From assembly GCA_029834535.1 (NCBI GenBank), contig JAQMWT010000361.1, forward strand, positions 1 through 64,000: a stretch of DNA of 64,000 nt, read 5' to 3'. Both the position numbers and the translations under genes were made by a program. Each line of letters opens with the position of its first letter. Position 1 is the stretch's first letter. Positions 47,623 to 57,404 of this stretch are shown here, in pieces. The DNA comes from Chrysophaeum taylorii. Lineage: Eukaryota > Sar > Pelagophyceae > Pelagomonadales > Pelagomonadaceae. Under the pieces are notes generated by a model that was given only the letters and a program-made list of their open reading frames with translations, searched no databases and had not been told where the DNA came from.

Positions 47623-48108
47623 GCAGGAAAATGAACAATGTTATTATTATTTATCAGTTTGATAAATTCGATCCACAACCATGCGCAAAAGTCAAATGTG
47701 CATCGCCACATCGCGCTGCGCAGCGGGGCTACTACCGCGACATATCGTAACACACCATATTGCCTTAGTTTTGTCTCATGCACGTTGATAGTAGTCTTTA
47801 AAAGAGGAGTCCAACGCCACGCCACCAAACGAAGGTGTAGTAGTAGTTCCCTCCTCAAGTCCGGCCGGATGGGGTTGTGGATAGAAAAGAGCACACTACT
47901 CGCAGCAGCATCCGCTCGCCTTGGGTCGAACAACGGTCATAATAATAATAACAACCAAAACCAAATAATAAATGTGAAGTATTCGGAGAAGAGACGTGCG
48001 TAGTTTTGGCGAAGTGACGCGCCGTGGCAAAATTTGGCGATCGATGACGAAGGCAACGGAAACAGTAGCATCAACGGACACTTCAAGGTTCTTATTTTCT
48101 GGGTGAAG

Positions 48109-49215
48109 ATGAAGCACGCACTTGTTGGGGTTGCGGTGTGGCTCGCCTCGTCGAGGGCGTTGAGTCTCGATGCGGTCCCGAGGGCGCGTGTCGCACAGCT
48201 TGCGAGATCACCCTTGTCATGCGCGGCGAGATTCGTTGGGAACGTAAAGCCACAGCTTTCGAAGAAGCGCTTCGCATCGCTTGCAGCGACCGCTTCGCCC
48301 GAAGAAGCGGCGCCCGAGGAGAAATCGCGGCAGCAATCGCCGCGCGTGCTTGTTGGGGCGTCGGCATTTTTGGCCGCCATTATGTCGCTCGAGGCGGGCG
48401 GGCTCGCGATGGCCGGCGTGCCGACGACGATCGTCGCGGCCGGGTGCGGCCTCGTCGCGTCGACCCTTTCGGCGGCGGCCGCCAAGTCGTCCGTCGCGCT
48501 GAGCCCGCCAGTCGTGATCCAAGCCCTTCTCGGCGGCACGTTGCCGCACCTCGCTTTTTTTGCTATATCGAGCGCCGGCCTCGCTGTCGCGAACTGCCTC
48601 ATGTTCACGATGCCTCTCTGGACGGGAATGTTCGCGACTCTCGTCGGCGCGCCGTGGCGCTTCCGCGACACCGTGGTCTCGGTCCTTTCGTTACTCGGTG
48701 TCGTCCTCGTCGCGAGACCGCCCGCGCTCTTTGGCGGAGCGGCGGAGCTCTTCTCGATTGGCGGCTGCGCCGCCGCGCTCGCGTTTGGTGCCGTTGGCGG
48801 CGCTCTCAACATCGTACTCGGCTCGCCCGACCTCAAGGACTCGAGCCCGGCCATGCTCACGGCCTACCAGATGCTCGTCTCGGCTGTGATTGCCGTGCCC
48901 ACGCTGGCGCAGAGCACATTGCCTCCCGGCATCTTTACTTTGTTTACGGCCGCGAGGCTCGGGCTCGTCGGCGTGCTGATGGCTACTCAGTCTGCTCTTC
49001 GCACGACCGGACTCCAGCTCGCCCCTGACGTCACCGTCGCTACCATTCTCTACACGGAGATCGCGTGGTGCTTTCTCCTCGACATTCTCGTCCTCGGGGC
49101 GCGCCCGCGCCTCTCGCAATACGGCGGAGCCGCGTTGATCGTCGGAAGTGCCACGATTAACAGTCTACTTGTCCGCCGTGAGCTCCTCCTCCAAAAGGAT
49201 GATGCTGAGCGATAA
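48109..49215 (+). CDS. EamA/DMT-family transporter, probable plastid envelope protein
   Basis: The 368-residue protein has a signal-peptide-like start (MKHALVGVAVWLASSRALS), a basic, Ser/Ala-rich stretch to about residue 80, and then about ten hydrophobic segments in two halves typical of drug/metabolite transporters. Clear ones are VLVGASAFLAAIMSLEAGG, TVVSVLSLLGVVLVA, FSIGGCAAALAFGAVGG and ILYTEIAWCFLLDILVLGA. The presequence suggests a plastid membrane. The substrate is unknown. The ATG at 48109 was chosen because upstream in-frame sequence lacks an ATG. It is intronless. Confidence 0.85.
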   Translation: MKHALVGVAVWLASSRALSLDAVPRARVAQLARSPLSCAARFVGNVKPQLSKKRFASLAATASPEEAAPEEKSRQQSPRVLVGASAFLAAIMSLEAGGLAMAGVPTTIVAAGCGLVASTLSAAAAKSSVALSPPVVIQALLGGTLPHLAFFAISSAGLAVANCLMFTMPLWTGMFATLVGAPWRFRDTVVSVLSLLGVVLVARPPALFGGAAELFSIGGCAAALAFGAVGGALNIVLGSPDLKDSSPAMLTAYQMLVSAVIAVPTLAQSTLPPGIFTLFTAARLGLVGVLMATQSALRTTGLQLAPDVTVATILYTEIAWCFLLDILVLGARPRLSQYGGAALIVGSATINSLLVRRELLLQKDDAER

Positions 49216-49794
49216 GAAGTGGACCTCTCAGAAGGCGCAGTTCCTTCCTCAGTCATCAACCTGCAGGCTGGCTGGCTGGCTGTCTGTCATTAAGAAAGAT
49301 TCAAAGGAACAAACAATTCCCCAAAACGCAGGCTCCCGCGTGCGTTCGTTCGTTCGTTCGTTCGTTCCCATAATCCAAAAACCCAATCAAAGGACGAAGA
49401 AGAAAGGGCGTCGGGCCCGTCATGGGGTCTTTTTTCTTCTTACACACAATAGAATGAAGGGAGGAAGGGGTGGGGGAGCAGAAGGCGGCGGCTTGCGCGT
49501 GCACACACGAACTCACGCGCGGCCACACTTGCGATATGGGACGCAGCGAGGTTTGCGTCAATGTGCCCCGTCGGCCTTGCAGGGTGCGTCGCGTTTCGAA
49601 GCAGAATGATGATGATGATGATGATGATGCAAGGAGGAGGAGGAGGAGGAGGATAAGGCCAAAGGCGGGTGCTGCACGCGATGATAGCTAGGGAGATGTG
49701 AATAGAAGGAGGAGGGAAAACAAGCAAGAAGATAGAGAAGAGAATGAAGGAGCAAGGGGATGCGGCGGAAATGGAGATGGGATTTCGTAGTTGT
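49216..49794. other. Intergenic with GTTC and GAT microsatellites
   Basis: This contains CTGG repeats near 49266-49282, a GTTC tetramer tract near 49343-49367, a GAT triplet tract at 49607-49629 and an AGG tract at 49632-49653. No gene was found between the convergent 3' ends. Confidence 0.5.
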
Positions 49795-52700
49795 TTACTG
49801 GGTGGAAGCGCCCTTCTGAAGACGCGCAAGTTCGGCAGCGAGTTTGTCCTTTTTTTGAGCCTTTTCGAGAAAGGCTTTGGCGTCGCGGGCGTTCGGTATG
49901 GCGGCGAGGGCGAGCGCGGCCTTGAGACCAGAGCGGACGAGGTCGTAGGCGCGGTCGGCCTCGGTGCCCCCAGCCTTGGCCGAGTCCTTGACCTTTTTGT
50001 TGACGGTCTTGTCGAGGCTGTCGAGGATTGGTTCGCTCTGCGCGATGAGGGTCTCGGGGACGAGGTCGCAGAGCTTCGAAATGAGGGCATGGGCGGCCAT
50101 CTGGACGTCGTCCGACTTGTCGGCGAGGGCGACGACGGCGAGCGGGACGAGGCTCGGCGCGACGCGGGCGAAGGGGGAGTCGGAGGAGACGTCGTCGGCG
50201 GAAACCGGGGCGTCGGCAAGCAGCTTCTTGTCCTTGACGTCGAGGAGGGCGTTGTCGACGAAGGTCGCGAGGCAGGAAACGGCGGCCTTTCGAAGCGGGA
50301 GGCCGTCGTCGACCTTGTGCTTGAAGGGGCCGAGGTCGACGACGCGCTCGAGTTTGAGGTCGACGAGAGACGCGAGCCGGGGGACGACGACGGAAGAGAG
50401 TTTGTGGGCGACGAGACCGGGCTGGTGGTGGGCGCAGGCGTTGAGCATGACGAGAGCCTGGCGGCGGACGGCGAGGTTGAGGTCGTCGAGGAGGGCGAGG
50501 GCGTTGGCAAATCTCGGGACTAGGTGGTCGAGGAAGTCGGCGCGGGCTCTGGTCGTCGCGAGGTTGTCGCGGCTCGTCGAAGAAGAAGAAGAAGAAGAAG
50601 AAGAAGAAGAAGAAGAGGAGGAGGAGATTATTGGTGCCGCAAAGGCGGCGGCGGCGGCGGCGGGGGAGGTCGCGGAGGTCGAGCCCCAGGCGGAGGCCGC
50701 GTGCTTGAGGCTCGCGGCGGCCGTCCAGCGGGCGCGGCTCGCGGGGTCGTCCGAGTCCTTGTCGGACTCCGTCCCCGACGAAGAGGAGGAGGAGGAGGAG
50801 TGGCGCTCGAGGAGGCGGTCGAGGCAGGTTGCCGTCGCGGCGGGGGCGATCCACGCGAGCGCACCCAAGCACTCGGCGACCATGTTGCGCGTGGGTTCCT
50901 CGACCGAGGCGCACGAGCGAAGCAAGCGGTCGACGAGGGGCGCGACGAAGGGGGCGAGGTCGGTCTTGGCCGTCGAGAAGCGCGCCTCGTCGTCGGTTGC
51001 GAGGGAAAAAAATTTGGCCGAGACGACCTCCTTGAGGGCCGCGAGGAGCACGTACTCGCTCGGGTCGCCGGGGACGGTCGTCTCGAGCTTCTCGAGGAGC
51101 GCCGGGAGGAATCTCGGGACGGCGCCCGAGGCGACGAGGCCGAGCGCGACGGCGGCCGCCATTTTCGCGTCGTCGTTTGCCGAGGCGCCCACGACCGTGG
51201 CCATGAGGGCGCCGAAGGGATCGTGGGAACTCGTCGAGAGGTCGACGCGGCGGCCGAGCTCGCCGAGCGCGAGCGTCGCGACGCGCGCTTTGGAAAAAAA
51301 AACGGCGCCGCGAGTCCCCGAGCAAGACGAGGCCACAAAGTCGGAAACGACGGCGTCGCGGCGGTCGGGGGAGGGCGCCGCCTCGGCGCAGAGGACGGCG
51401 AGGGCCTTGGCCACGTTGGCGAGGACCTGGGCCTCGCTCCGCGATACCTTGCGGGCGTTCTCGTCGTCGTCGTCGTCGACCATCATTTCTGACGGCCGGC
51501 GCGATCGGGTCTCGTCGACGAGCGCCGCGTAGAGCGCATCGAATCCGAGGGCGTCGTGAGTCTGGTTGAAGGCTCTCGACATCGCGACGAGGAGATCGGC
51601 GAGGCTGTCGAGGGCGACGCCCTGGAGGAGCGGCGATCGGACGAGCGCGAGGACCGCCGGAAGCGTCTTGGTCTCGGCGGGCGCGGTCGCGCGGGCGACC
51701 GCGTTTTCGCCGAGCGCGCGGACGGTCGTCGCGTCGAGTTTGGTCGCGAGGTGCGCGAGGTGGAGGTCGTCGTCGCTCACGAGGCGCGCCGACTCCTCGA
51801 GGATGGCGGGCGCGACGGCCGGGTCGGCCAAAAGGCGTTCGGGGTCTCCACGCGTCTTGGCGTTTTCGACGAGACGCTCGAGCGTCGCGAGGGCCGTCTG
51901 CTTGAGGGCGCGGGACGACTGGCGGCCGAGGCCCGAGGCGAGCTCGAGGACGCAGGCCTTGGAGACCGACGACAGGTCGACGACCGGCTCGGCGACGGCG
52001 ATTTCGCCCAGGGCGCGGAGCGCGACGCCGCGTGTCGACTCGTTCTTGATTCTGTCGAGGACGAGCCCGAGCGAGAGCTCGAGGGCCGAGGTCTCGCCCT
52101 GGCCCGGGAGCTCGGCGAGGACCGGCACGTTGGCCACGAGGGCCGCGACGGCGTCGATCGCGCACTCCTTGATCTCGTGGTCGATGTCTCGCGCCGCGAG
52201 CCGCGACTTGGCCGCGTCGAACAACGTCTTGGCCGAGTCCGCCGGGTTCTCGGGTTGGCCGGTCTGGCGACCCAGGATCCGGGCCAGCGAGGCGACGAGC
52301 CGCAGGCCCTCGGCGATGAGCTTGTACCACTCCTCGCTCACGAGCGCGGCGACCTTGGCGATCAGCTCGGCGTCCCCCGACCCGAAGAGCGACGCGTCGG
52401 CGTCGAGAGCGACCCGCAACAGCCGCGCCGCGTCGAGCCGCAGCGCCTGCGACCTTTCCGAGAGGCCGACGCGCACGGCACGCCTCAGATCGGCGGCGTA
52501 CGCCGCGAGCGACTGGACCGCGCACAGGTCCCCGAGCATCGCGTAGCACGCCGCCTTGGACTTCTCGATCTTGCCCGTCGCGTCGGGCGCGCATATCTGC
52601 TTGGTCGCCGCGAAGACGATCTGCGGCGCGAGCTTCGACAGCAAGCCCGCCCACTCGTTTTTTTTCTTCTTCGACCCCTCTTCGGCGGGTCCGCGCGCCT

Positions 52701-53970
52701 TCTCGTCGTCGCGCGCCGCCTTGGACGCCCGCAGGAGCGTCGCGAGCGCGTTCACGACGTCGACGCGAACGTTTTCCTCGCGCTCGCGAAACCGCGACAC
52801 GAGCGCGGGCGCGACCGTCTCGTACAATACGGCCAGCATCTCGCGCCGCGACGACACGATGGCCTGCGCGAGCTTGACGGCCGCCCGCCGCACCTTCCAC
52901 GACGAGTCGTCGTCGTCGTCGTCGTCGTCCTCGTCCCCGTAGTCCTCGTCCTCGTCCTCGTCCGCCATCGGCTCGTCCTCCTCGTTACTCCGAACCGCCG
53001 CCGCCTCCTCCTCCTCGTCGTCGTCGTAGTTCGGATCGTACTTGGCGAAGCTCAGGGACACCGTGATCAGCGCATCGAGGTGCGGCGCGATCTCGCGAGG
53101 ACACCGCAGCACGAAGCTCTCGAGGCCCTGGAAACAATTCTCGCGCAACTCGTTCATCTCCTCCGTGTTGTGCGAATCGTCGCCGTTCGCGTCCCCGACG
53201 TGTCGGACGAACACCGGCACCACCGCGTCGAGGTGCTGGCCCAGCCGACCCCCGACCGTCCTCGAAATAGTCCCGATCGTCTGGATGAGCGTCCGCGTCG
53301 AGTCGACGTCGCTTCCGCCCTCGTCGATCCGCGCGAGGAGCGTCCCGAACAACTCCTCCAACAGCTCGTCGCTCGCCGACGTCGCGAGCGCCGCCAAGCA
53401 CGCCGCGGCGCGCTTCTTGACCACTGCCTTTTCCCCGGAACTGAGCTGCGCGAGCACGATCTCCAGCACGGCCGCATGGTCGTGAGCCACCTCGCCGCCA
53501 AATCGCTTCAGCAAATCTGTGAGGTTCTCCAACGACTCGAGCTTCACCTCCACCTTGACCGACTGCTGCACGCCGCTCAACAACCTCTTCGTCAGCTTGT
53601 CGCACACCGTCGCCCCCATCTCGTCCGGCATGTCCTTCAGCAACGTCTTCAGCCCGATCGAGTAGATGTCCCGAAGCTCGTCCTTGCCGTCCAGAATTAG
53701 AGAGCACAGCTTGTCCGCGATCTCCCCGACCTGCGTCTTCTGCACCTTCTTCAGCAACACGCCGAGGCACTTCACGGCGATGCTCTGGACGTCGTTCGAC
53801 TGATCGTCCAGCTGCTTCAGCACCGCAGCGCAGATACGACGTTCCATCGTCGCATCGATCTTTATGTCCTTCTGGAGCTCGCTGCACAAGTCTGACGTCG
53901 CCATGTACCGCTCATCCTTGTCCCAGTCCGACGTCTTCTCCAACAGCAGGTTCAAAGACGCCGTCGACAT
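49795..53970 (-). CDS. CAND1: Cullin-associated NEDD8-dissociated protein CAND1
   Basis: CAND1 wraps around un-neddylated cullin-RBX and exchanges substrate-receptor modules of cullin-RING ubiquitin ligases. The 1391-residue product starts like other CAND1 proteins (LLEKTSDWDKDERYMATSDL), followed by ELQKDIKIDATMERRICAAV and VQSIAVKCLGVLL, and HEAT repeats continue to the end (AELARLQKGAS). It is roughly 160 residues longer than the usual 1230. The excess includes an acidic stretch around residue 320-355 and Ser-rich tracts near 1070-1145, encoded by GAA/GAC-type triplet runs (50580-50640). It is a single 4.2-kb exon. Confidence 0.95.
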   Translation of the reverse strand: MSTASLNLLLEKTSDWDKDERYMATSDLCSELQKDIKIDATMERRICAAVLKQLDDQSNDVQSIAVKCLGVLLKKVQKTQVGEIADKLCSLILDGKDELRDIYSIGLKTLLKDMPDEMGATVCDKLTKRLLSGVQQSVKVEVKLESLENLTDLLKRFGGEVAHDHAAVLEIVLAQLSSGEKAVVKKRAAACLAALATSASDELLEELFGTLLARIDEGGSDVDSTRTLIQTIGTISRTVGGRLGQHLDAVVPVFVRHVGDANGDDSHNTEEMNELRENCFQGLESFVLRCPREIAPHLDALITVSLSFAKYDPNYDDDEEEEAAAVRSNEEDEPMADEDEDEDYGDEDDDDDDDDSSWKVRRAAVKLAQAIVSSRREMLAVLYETVAPALVSRFREREENVRVDVVNALATLLRASKAARDDEKARGPAEEGSKKKKNEWAGLLSKLAPQIVFAATKQICAPDATGKIEKSKAACYAMLGDLCAVQSLAAYAADLRRAVRVGLSERSQALRLDAARLLRVALDADASLFGSGDAELIAKVAALVSEEWYKLIAEGLRLVASLARILGRQTGQPENPADSAKTLFDAAKSRLAARDIDHEIKECAIDAVAALVANVPVLAELPGQGETSALELSLGLVLDRIKNESTRGVALRALGEIAVAEPVVDLSSVSKACVLELASGLGRQSSRALKQTALATLERLVENAKTRGDPERLLADPAVAPAILEESARLVSDDDLHLAHLATKLDATTVRALGENAVARATAPAETKTLPAVLALVRSPLLQGVALDSLADLLVAMSRAFNQTHDALGFDALYAALVDETRSRRPSEMMVDDDDDENARKVSRSEAQVLANVAKALAVLCAEAAPSPDRRDAVVSDFVASSCSGTRGAVFFSKARVATLALGELGRRVDLSTSSHDPFGALMATVVGASANDDAKMAAAVALGLVASGAVPRFLPALLEKLETTVPGDPSEYVLLAALKEVVSAKFFSLATDDEARFSTAKTDLAPFVAPLVDRLLRSCASVEEPTRNMVAECLGALAWIAPAATATCLDRLLERHSSSSSSSSGTESDKDSDDPASRARWTAAASLKHAASAWGSTSATSPAAAAAAFAAPIISSSSSSSSSSSSSSSSTSRDNLATTRARADFLDHLVPRFANALALLDDLNLAVRRQALVMLNACAHHQPGLVAHKLSSVVVPRLASLVDLKLERVVDLGPFKHKVDDGLPLRKAAVSCLATFVDNALLDVKDKKLLADAPVSADDVSSDSPFARVAPSLVPLAVVALADKSDDVQMAAHALISKLCDLVPETLIAQSEPILDSLDKTVNKKVKDSAKAGGTEADRAYDLVRSGLKAALALAAIPNARDAKAFLEKAQKKDKLAAELARLQKGASTQ

Positions 53971-54269
53971 CGAACTAATAACCCGACCCTAGCTGCTCTG
54001 TCGGTTGGTCGGGCACCACCGGTGTATAGCGGCGGCTCGGCGGCGGTGGTGGCGAACGAACCTCTTTTTCTACTACAACCACCGGTACCTCCTCACCGCT
54101 TCACGCTGGCACTTCGACCCGTTCCGGACGCCGCACTGCAACCCTACTTCCCGAAAGGTGGAAGGAAAGGAAACTCCCCTGCTCGTCGATGGGTCGGTGG
54201 TTCGCGCGGATGGACGTGACCGAACGGAACAAGCAGTAGAGCCGCACACTAATAGTAGAGCCACTCGAC

Positions 54270-55042
54270 CTAACAGCCTACCCGGTGGCCGTTGCTTGGC
54301 TCCGCATCGTCCTGACCGACCACACGTATGAACTTGCCCTCCATGGCCAAAATGCCGGATTGTGTCTCGAATCTGCAAGGCGGTCATGCGGAACGCACGG
54401 TCCTTACCGCACCTCAGCAGCTCGAACAAGATTCGCGTGTTGAGTTGCACGCTGACGGTCTCGTCAGTGCGAGTCCAACGGTCGGTGGCTTCGTCGTAGG
54501 TCACGTCGCCAAAATTTCCCGATGCCTGCGTTGCAATCACGCGATACGCGTCGACCTCACGATTGAGGCGTTGAACTGCCCGTAGACCAGAAGGCTCACA
54601 AAGTCAGCGCCGACTTTCGTGACTCGACCGACGAGATGTTGGGACGGCTCCGGGCAGAACACGCAGGCCTTGAGCCGAACCTCCACGAAGATGTGCCTGC
54701 GCGAGCTCTTCTCGCGTAGGTTTGGGAAAACGCGACGCTACTTGCGGATCGATGCCATAGACGCGCCCGTGGCGACAGCCCGGCGCGAGTCCAATGTCTG
54801 AGAATGCGATCGGGGCGCCACCGATCTGCTCGTTGTACCTGGACCAGCCGTCTCCACGCGCGGCGCGAGCCATACCGCATCAGTGCATCCTGCAACAGCC
54901 CGAACACGTGAATCCGGATGTCGTCGAGAGCATGCGGCAGTAGCGAAAATCTCGCGTGCAGCGCCACCTCCTTGAACGATGATGGGCTGCCGGACTTCTT
55001 GCGCTTCTTCTTCTTGCTGCTCGAGGGGGGTGTCGTCGTCAT
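54270..55042 (-). CDS. RPA43: RNA polymerase I subunit RPA43, five exons
   Basis: No single frame covers this gene. Exons 55042-54876, 54838-54737, 54696-54561, 54525-54413 and 54372-54270 join in phase across introns of 37, 40, 35 and 40 nt and give 206 residues. The product has a Lys-rich start and the RPB7-like domain (FKEVALHARFSLLPHAL, then LMRYNEQIGGAPIAFSDIGL). The OB/S1 domain has HIFVEVRLKACVFCPEPSQH, then LVGRVTKVGADFVSLLVYGQ, FNASI, and after exon 4 ILFELLRFETQSGILAMEGK. These blocks follow RPA43 in order. RPA43 forms the stalk of Pol I and contacts RRN3. The second intron has a non-standard GTCGCG donor and is the least certain junction. Confidence 0.87.
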
Positions 55043-55129
55043 GGAGATCTCATCTGTAATGCTTGCTTACCCTGTGATCGATTTGGAATTGGGGGTCCGC
55101 CCTCCATCCCTCCCACCCGTCGCCTGTCG

Positions 55130-55638
55130 ATCGGCGCGCAGCGCAAGTCCACTCCGAATACCTCGCTCACGCCCGCGGCATCGACGCCATCATCCCCCAG
55201 CCGGGTACAGCACCACCGCCTGGCTTCTTGGGCCCTGTCGAACAGCGGCTACGTAGCTACGGCACCGTCGCCGGCCTCGTCTTGGGTGCCTTCGGTGAGG
55301 CCAGCGCGGCGTGCCACGCGCTCGCCCAAACATGCGCAGAGCGCATCGCTGCGCGAACCTGGGTGGCAAGCGGCTGCGCCAACTTCATAGAGGCAAAGGC
55401 GGCCCAAACTCGCCGCATCTACCGTGAGTGGGGGATCGCCAACGCATTGGGCCGGGCTCGCTGTGCCCTCACCGCCCTCACCCATGTCGCCGCCTCGGGG
55501 AGCCCCACCCAGGCCGCCCGATCCCAGCAGGACGTCACCCTTCGTCGCACATACGTCCGGCGGCAGCATGCGTACGACCTACGGGCGAGGCCCGTCCTCT
55601 CTTCGCCTGCCCCACGCCTCGGCGATGACGCCGACTAG
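55130..55638 (+). pseudogene. Truncated mobile-element-like ORF, unknown family
   Basis: An open frame without its own ATG at the start gives VDRRAAQVHSEYLAHARGID, then GFLGPVEQRLRSYGTVAGLV, LGAFGEASAACHALAQ and EAKAAQTRRIYREWGIANAL. It ends LGDDAD-stop, just as the repeat tail that is shared with 5105-5290 begins. The link to that repeat suggests a 5'-truncated mobile element. I do not recognise the protein family. Confidence 0.55.
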
Positions 55639-55760
55639 GTCCCGCGTACTTATCTCCGCCCGTCAGGCACATCCCTCATACCCCACAAACCCACCCACAT
55701 CCTTCATGCTCCCTACACACACCCCCCTCTTAGCAGTCGATCTTTAAATTAAAGACTCAA
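55606..55760 (+). repeat. Repeat tail, plus-strand copy
   Basis: This matches 5105-5290 in the opposite orientation. It begins TGCCCCACGCCTCGGCGATG, includes CGCCCGTCAGGCACATCCCT, and ends CCCCCCTCTTAGCAGTCGAT with CTTTAAATTAAAGAC. Confidence 0.85.
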
Positions 55761-55770
55761 GTGGCTAGAG

Positions 55771-55885
55771 GGTTTAGGAGTAAACTCAAAGGTTAGCGCA
55801 CACGTGCGGTGATCAAAGCAGCTTAGATTGGCGGGGGTGAGAGCGTCGAGCTGAAAGGAGAGTGGGGTGAGTGGATGTACGGGGG
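55771..55885 (+). repeat. R-element, most complete plus-strand copy
   Basis: This starts with GTTTAGGAGTAAACTCAAAG, then GTGATCAAAGCAGCTTAGAT and GAGAGTGGGGTGAGTGG. It follows the repeat tail directly. It matches the minus-strand copies at 5462-5570 and 6555-6665. Confidence 0.87.
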
Positions 55886-55950
55886 GCGGCAAGGCGCTAG
55901 CCTAATCGTCCGGGCGCCGCCAGGGATGAGAGAGACGTCGGTGGCGAGAG

Positions 55951-55980
55951 GGTTTAGGAGTAAACTGGGGTGAGAGGGTT
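55951..55980 (+). repeat. R-element fragment upstream of BUD13
   Basis: A short copy, GGGTTTAGGAGTAAACTGGG followed by GTGAGAGGGTT, lies about 50 bp before the BUD13 start codon, so it is probably in the BUD13 promoter or 5' untranslated region. Confidence 0.75.
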
Positions 55981-56026
55981 AGCGAAAAGAGGAGGAGGAG
56001 GAGGTGTCGTGTTGCGTCGTGCATGC

Positions 56027-57316
56027 ATGGCCTCTGCAGACTATCTGCGCCGATACCTCGACGGCGGCAAGAAGAAGAAGAAGAAGGAGAAGGAGAAGAA
56101 GAAGAAGACGAAGCATGCTGGGATGCGCGTGGTGGAGATGGACGACGACTGGGGCTTCGAGCACAAGGGCGGCGAGGTGTCAGACGACGATGAGGCTCCG
56201 GTCGTTGTCTTGGATGAATCGACAAAAGGCATGGTCGTGCAGCGAAAGAAAGGCACGTGGTCGGCGGTCGATGCCCGAAATGCATCGCCGCAGCTTCACG
56301 ACGGCGATGACGACGATCTCTCCGTGCCCCGCAAGCCACGCCACGACAGCGATGACGACGACCTCTCAGTGCCGCGCAAGCGTCGGCACGAAAGCGAGGA
56401 TGACGACATATCGGCGCCGCGCAAACCCCGCGTCGACAGCGACGACGACCTCTCGGTGCCACGGCGGGGCCGCCTCGATTCGGACGACGAAGACGACGAT
56501 CTCTCGGTGCCGAGGCAGCCGCTGGTCGACGACGACGGCGATTTGGCCGTGCGGCGCAAGCCTGAAAATCCACCGCAAAAACGTCGTCACGACAGTGACG
56601 ACGATCTGTCTCCCCCGCGGCGCTCGAAGATGGACGATGATGACGCATCGCCGTCGCGGCAAAGACGCGAGGAGCAAAAGGGGCCTAGCGGGCACGCGGC
56701 TGGGCTGATTCGTAGCGCCGACTTTCGTGACGCGGAAGCTAAGCTGCGGGCCGAACGCACTGCAGCTCTCGAACGCGACGCCGGCGAGGCGCCAGCGGAG
56801 ACGGTATACCGCGACCGCCGGGGCCGCAAGCTCGATATGCTCAACGAGTTCATGCGCATCGAGGCGGAACGCGAAGGCAAAAAGCGGGAGGAACGCGAGC
56901 AGTACGAATGGGGGCGTGGCACCAAGCAAAAGAAGGACGAGGCTCTCGCGCGCCAGGAGCTCGAGGAAATTAAGAACGAGCCCTTTGCGCGCGCAGTCGA
57001 TGATCCCAAACTCGAGCAAATGCGCCGCGATGCCATTCGCGACGGCGACCCGATGGCCAGTTATATCCGGGAGAAACGGGGCGAGGCAGCCGCCACCACA
57101 GAGAAGGATGCCGACAAGACGGGCGATCATCGGAGGACGACGACCCGGACGTACAAGGGCCCCAATCCGACGCCGAATCGATTCGGCATTCTGCCCGGCT
57201 ATCGCTGGGATGGTATCGATCGTGGAAATGGCTGGGAGGCGAAGCTGCAGGCCAAAAAGGCAAACGCCATTGCGCGCAAGCATGATCGCTACGCGTGGAG
57301 CTCCGCCGACATGTAG
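56027..57316 (+). CDS. BUD13: Pre-mRNA splicing factor BUD13 (RES complex)
   Basis: BUD13 is part of the RES complex that helps activate the spliceosome and retain unspliced RNA. The 429-residue protein has an N-terminal MASADYLRRYLDGGKKKK, a repeat-rich middle and the conserved C-terminal domain. That domain shows ETVYRDRRGRKLDMLNEFMR, KNEPFARAVDDP, then YKGPNPTPNRFGILPGYRWD and GIDRGNGWE. The middle has about eight copies of a motif like R-x-DSDDDDLSVPRK (residues 108-220), each with SVPR or a variant. The ATG at 56027 was chosen over an upstream in-frame start because it begins at the family start. It is intronless. Confidence 0.95.
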   Translation: MASADYLRRYLDGGKKKKKKEKEKKKKTKHAGMRVVEMDDDWGFEHKGGEVSDDDEAPVVVLDESTKGMVVQRKKGTWSAVDARNASPQLHDGDDDDLSVPRKPRHDSDDDDLSVPRKRRHESEDDDISAPRKPRVDSDDDLSVPRRGRLDSDDEDDDLSVPRQPLVDDDGDLAVRRKPENPPQKRRHDSDDDLSPPRRSKMDDDDASPSRQRREEQKGPSGHAAGLIRSADFRDAEAKLRAERTAALERDAGEAPAETVYRDRRGRKLDMLNEFMRIEAEREGKKREEREQYEWGRGTKQKKDEALARQELEEIKNEPFARAVDDPKLEQMRRDAIRDGDPMASYIREKRGEAAATTEKDADKTGDHRRTTTRTYKGPNPTPNRFGILPGYRWDGIDRGNGWEAKLQAKKANAIARKHDRYAWSSADM

Positions 57317-57404
57317 GGGGAAACTTGTCCGCCGAGCATAATAAGTCTAGCGTTCGTACAAAATCATAAAACCCCTTTAAACCCCCCCCCCACAAGCACC
57401 CCCC

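Larger units (their letters stand above)
45766..48108. other. 2.3 kb AT-richer region with short repeats; no gene supported
   Basis: No reading frame has recognisable motifs. Visible structures are three AGCACGAAGCTGCC repeats (46464, 46534 and 46562), a MITE-like hairpin (47482-47622) and AT-rich stretches with TTATTATT near 47640. The frame of the transporter gene is open upstream to 48034 but without ATG. Confidence 0.4.

Noticed and set aside
49688-52900. 1070-codon Arg/Pro-rich frame on the minus strand in another phase
   Set aside because: It is an out-of-frame shadow of CAND1; the residue mix is typical of shifted high-GC codons.
51556-53700. 714-codon frame antisense to CAND1
   Set aside because: It has no recognisable domain and extreme Arg/Glu bias, and it lies wholly within the conserved CAND1 coding sequence.
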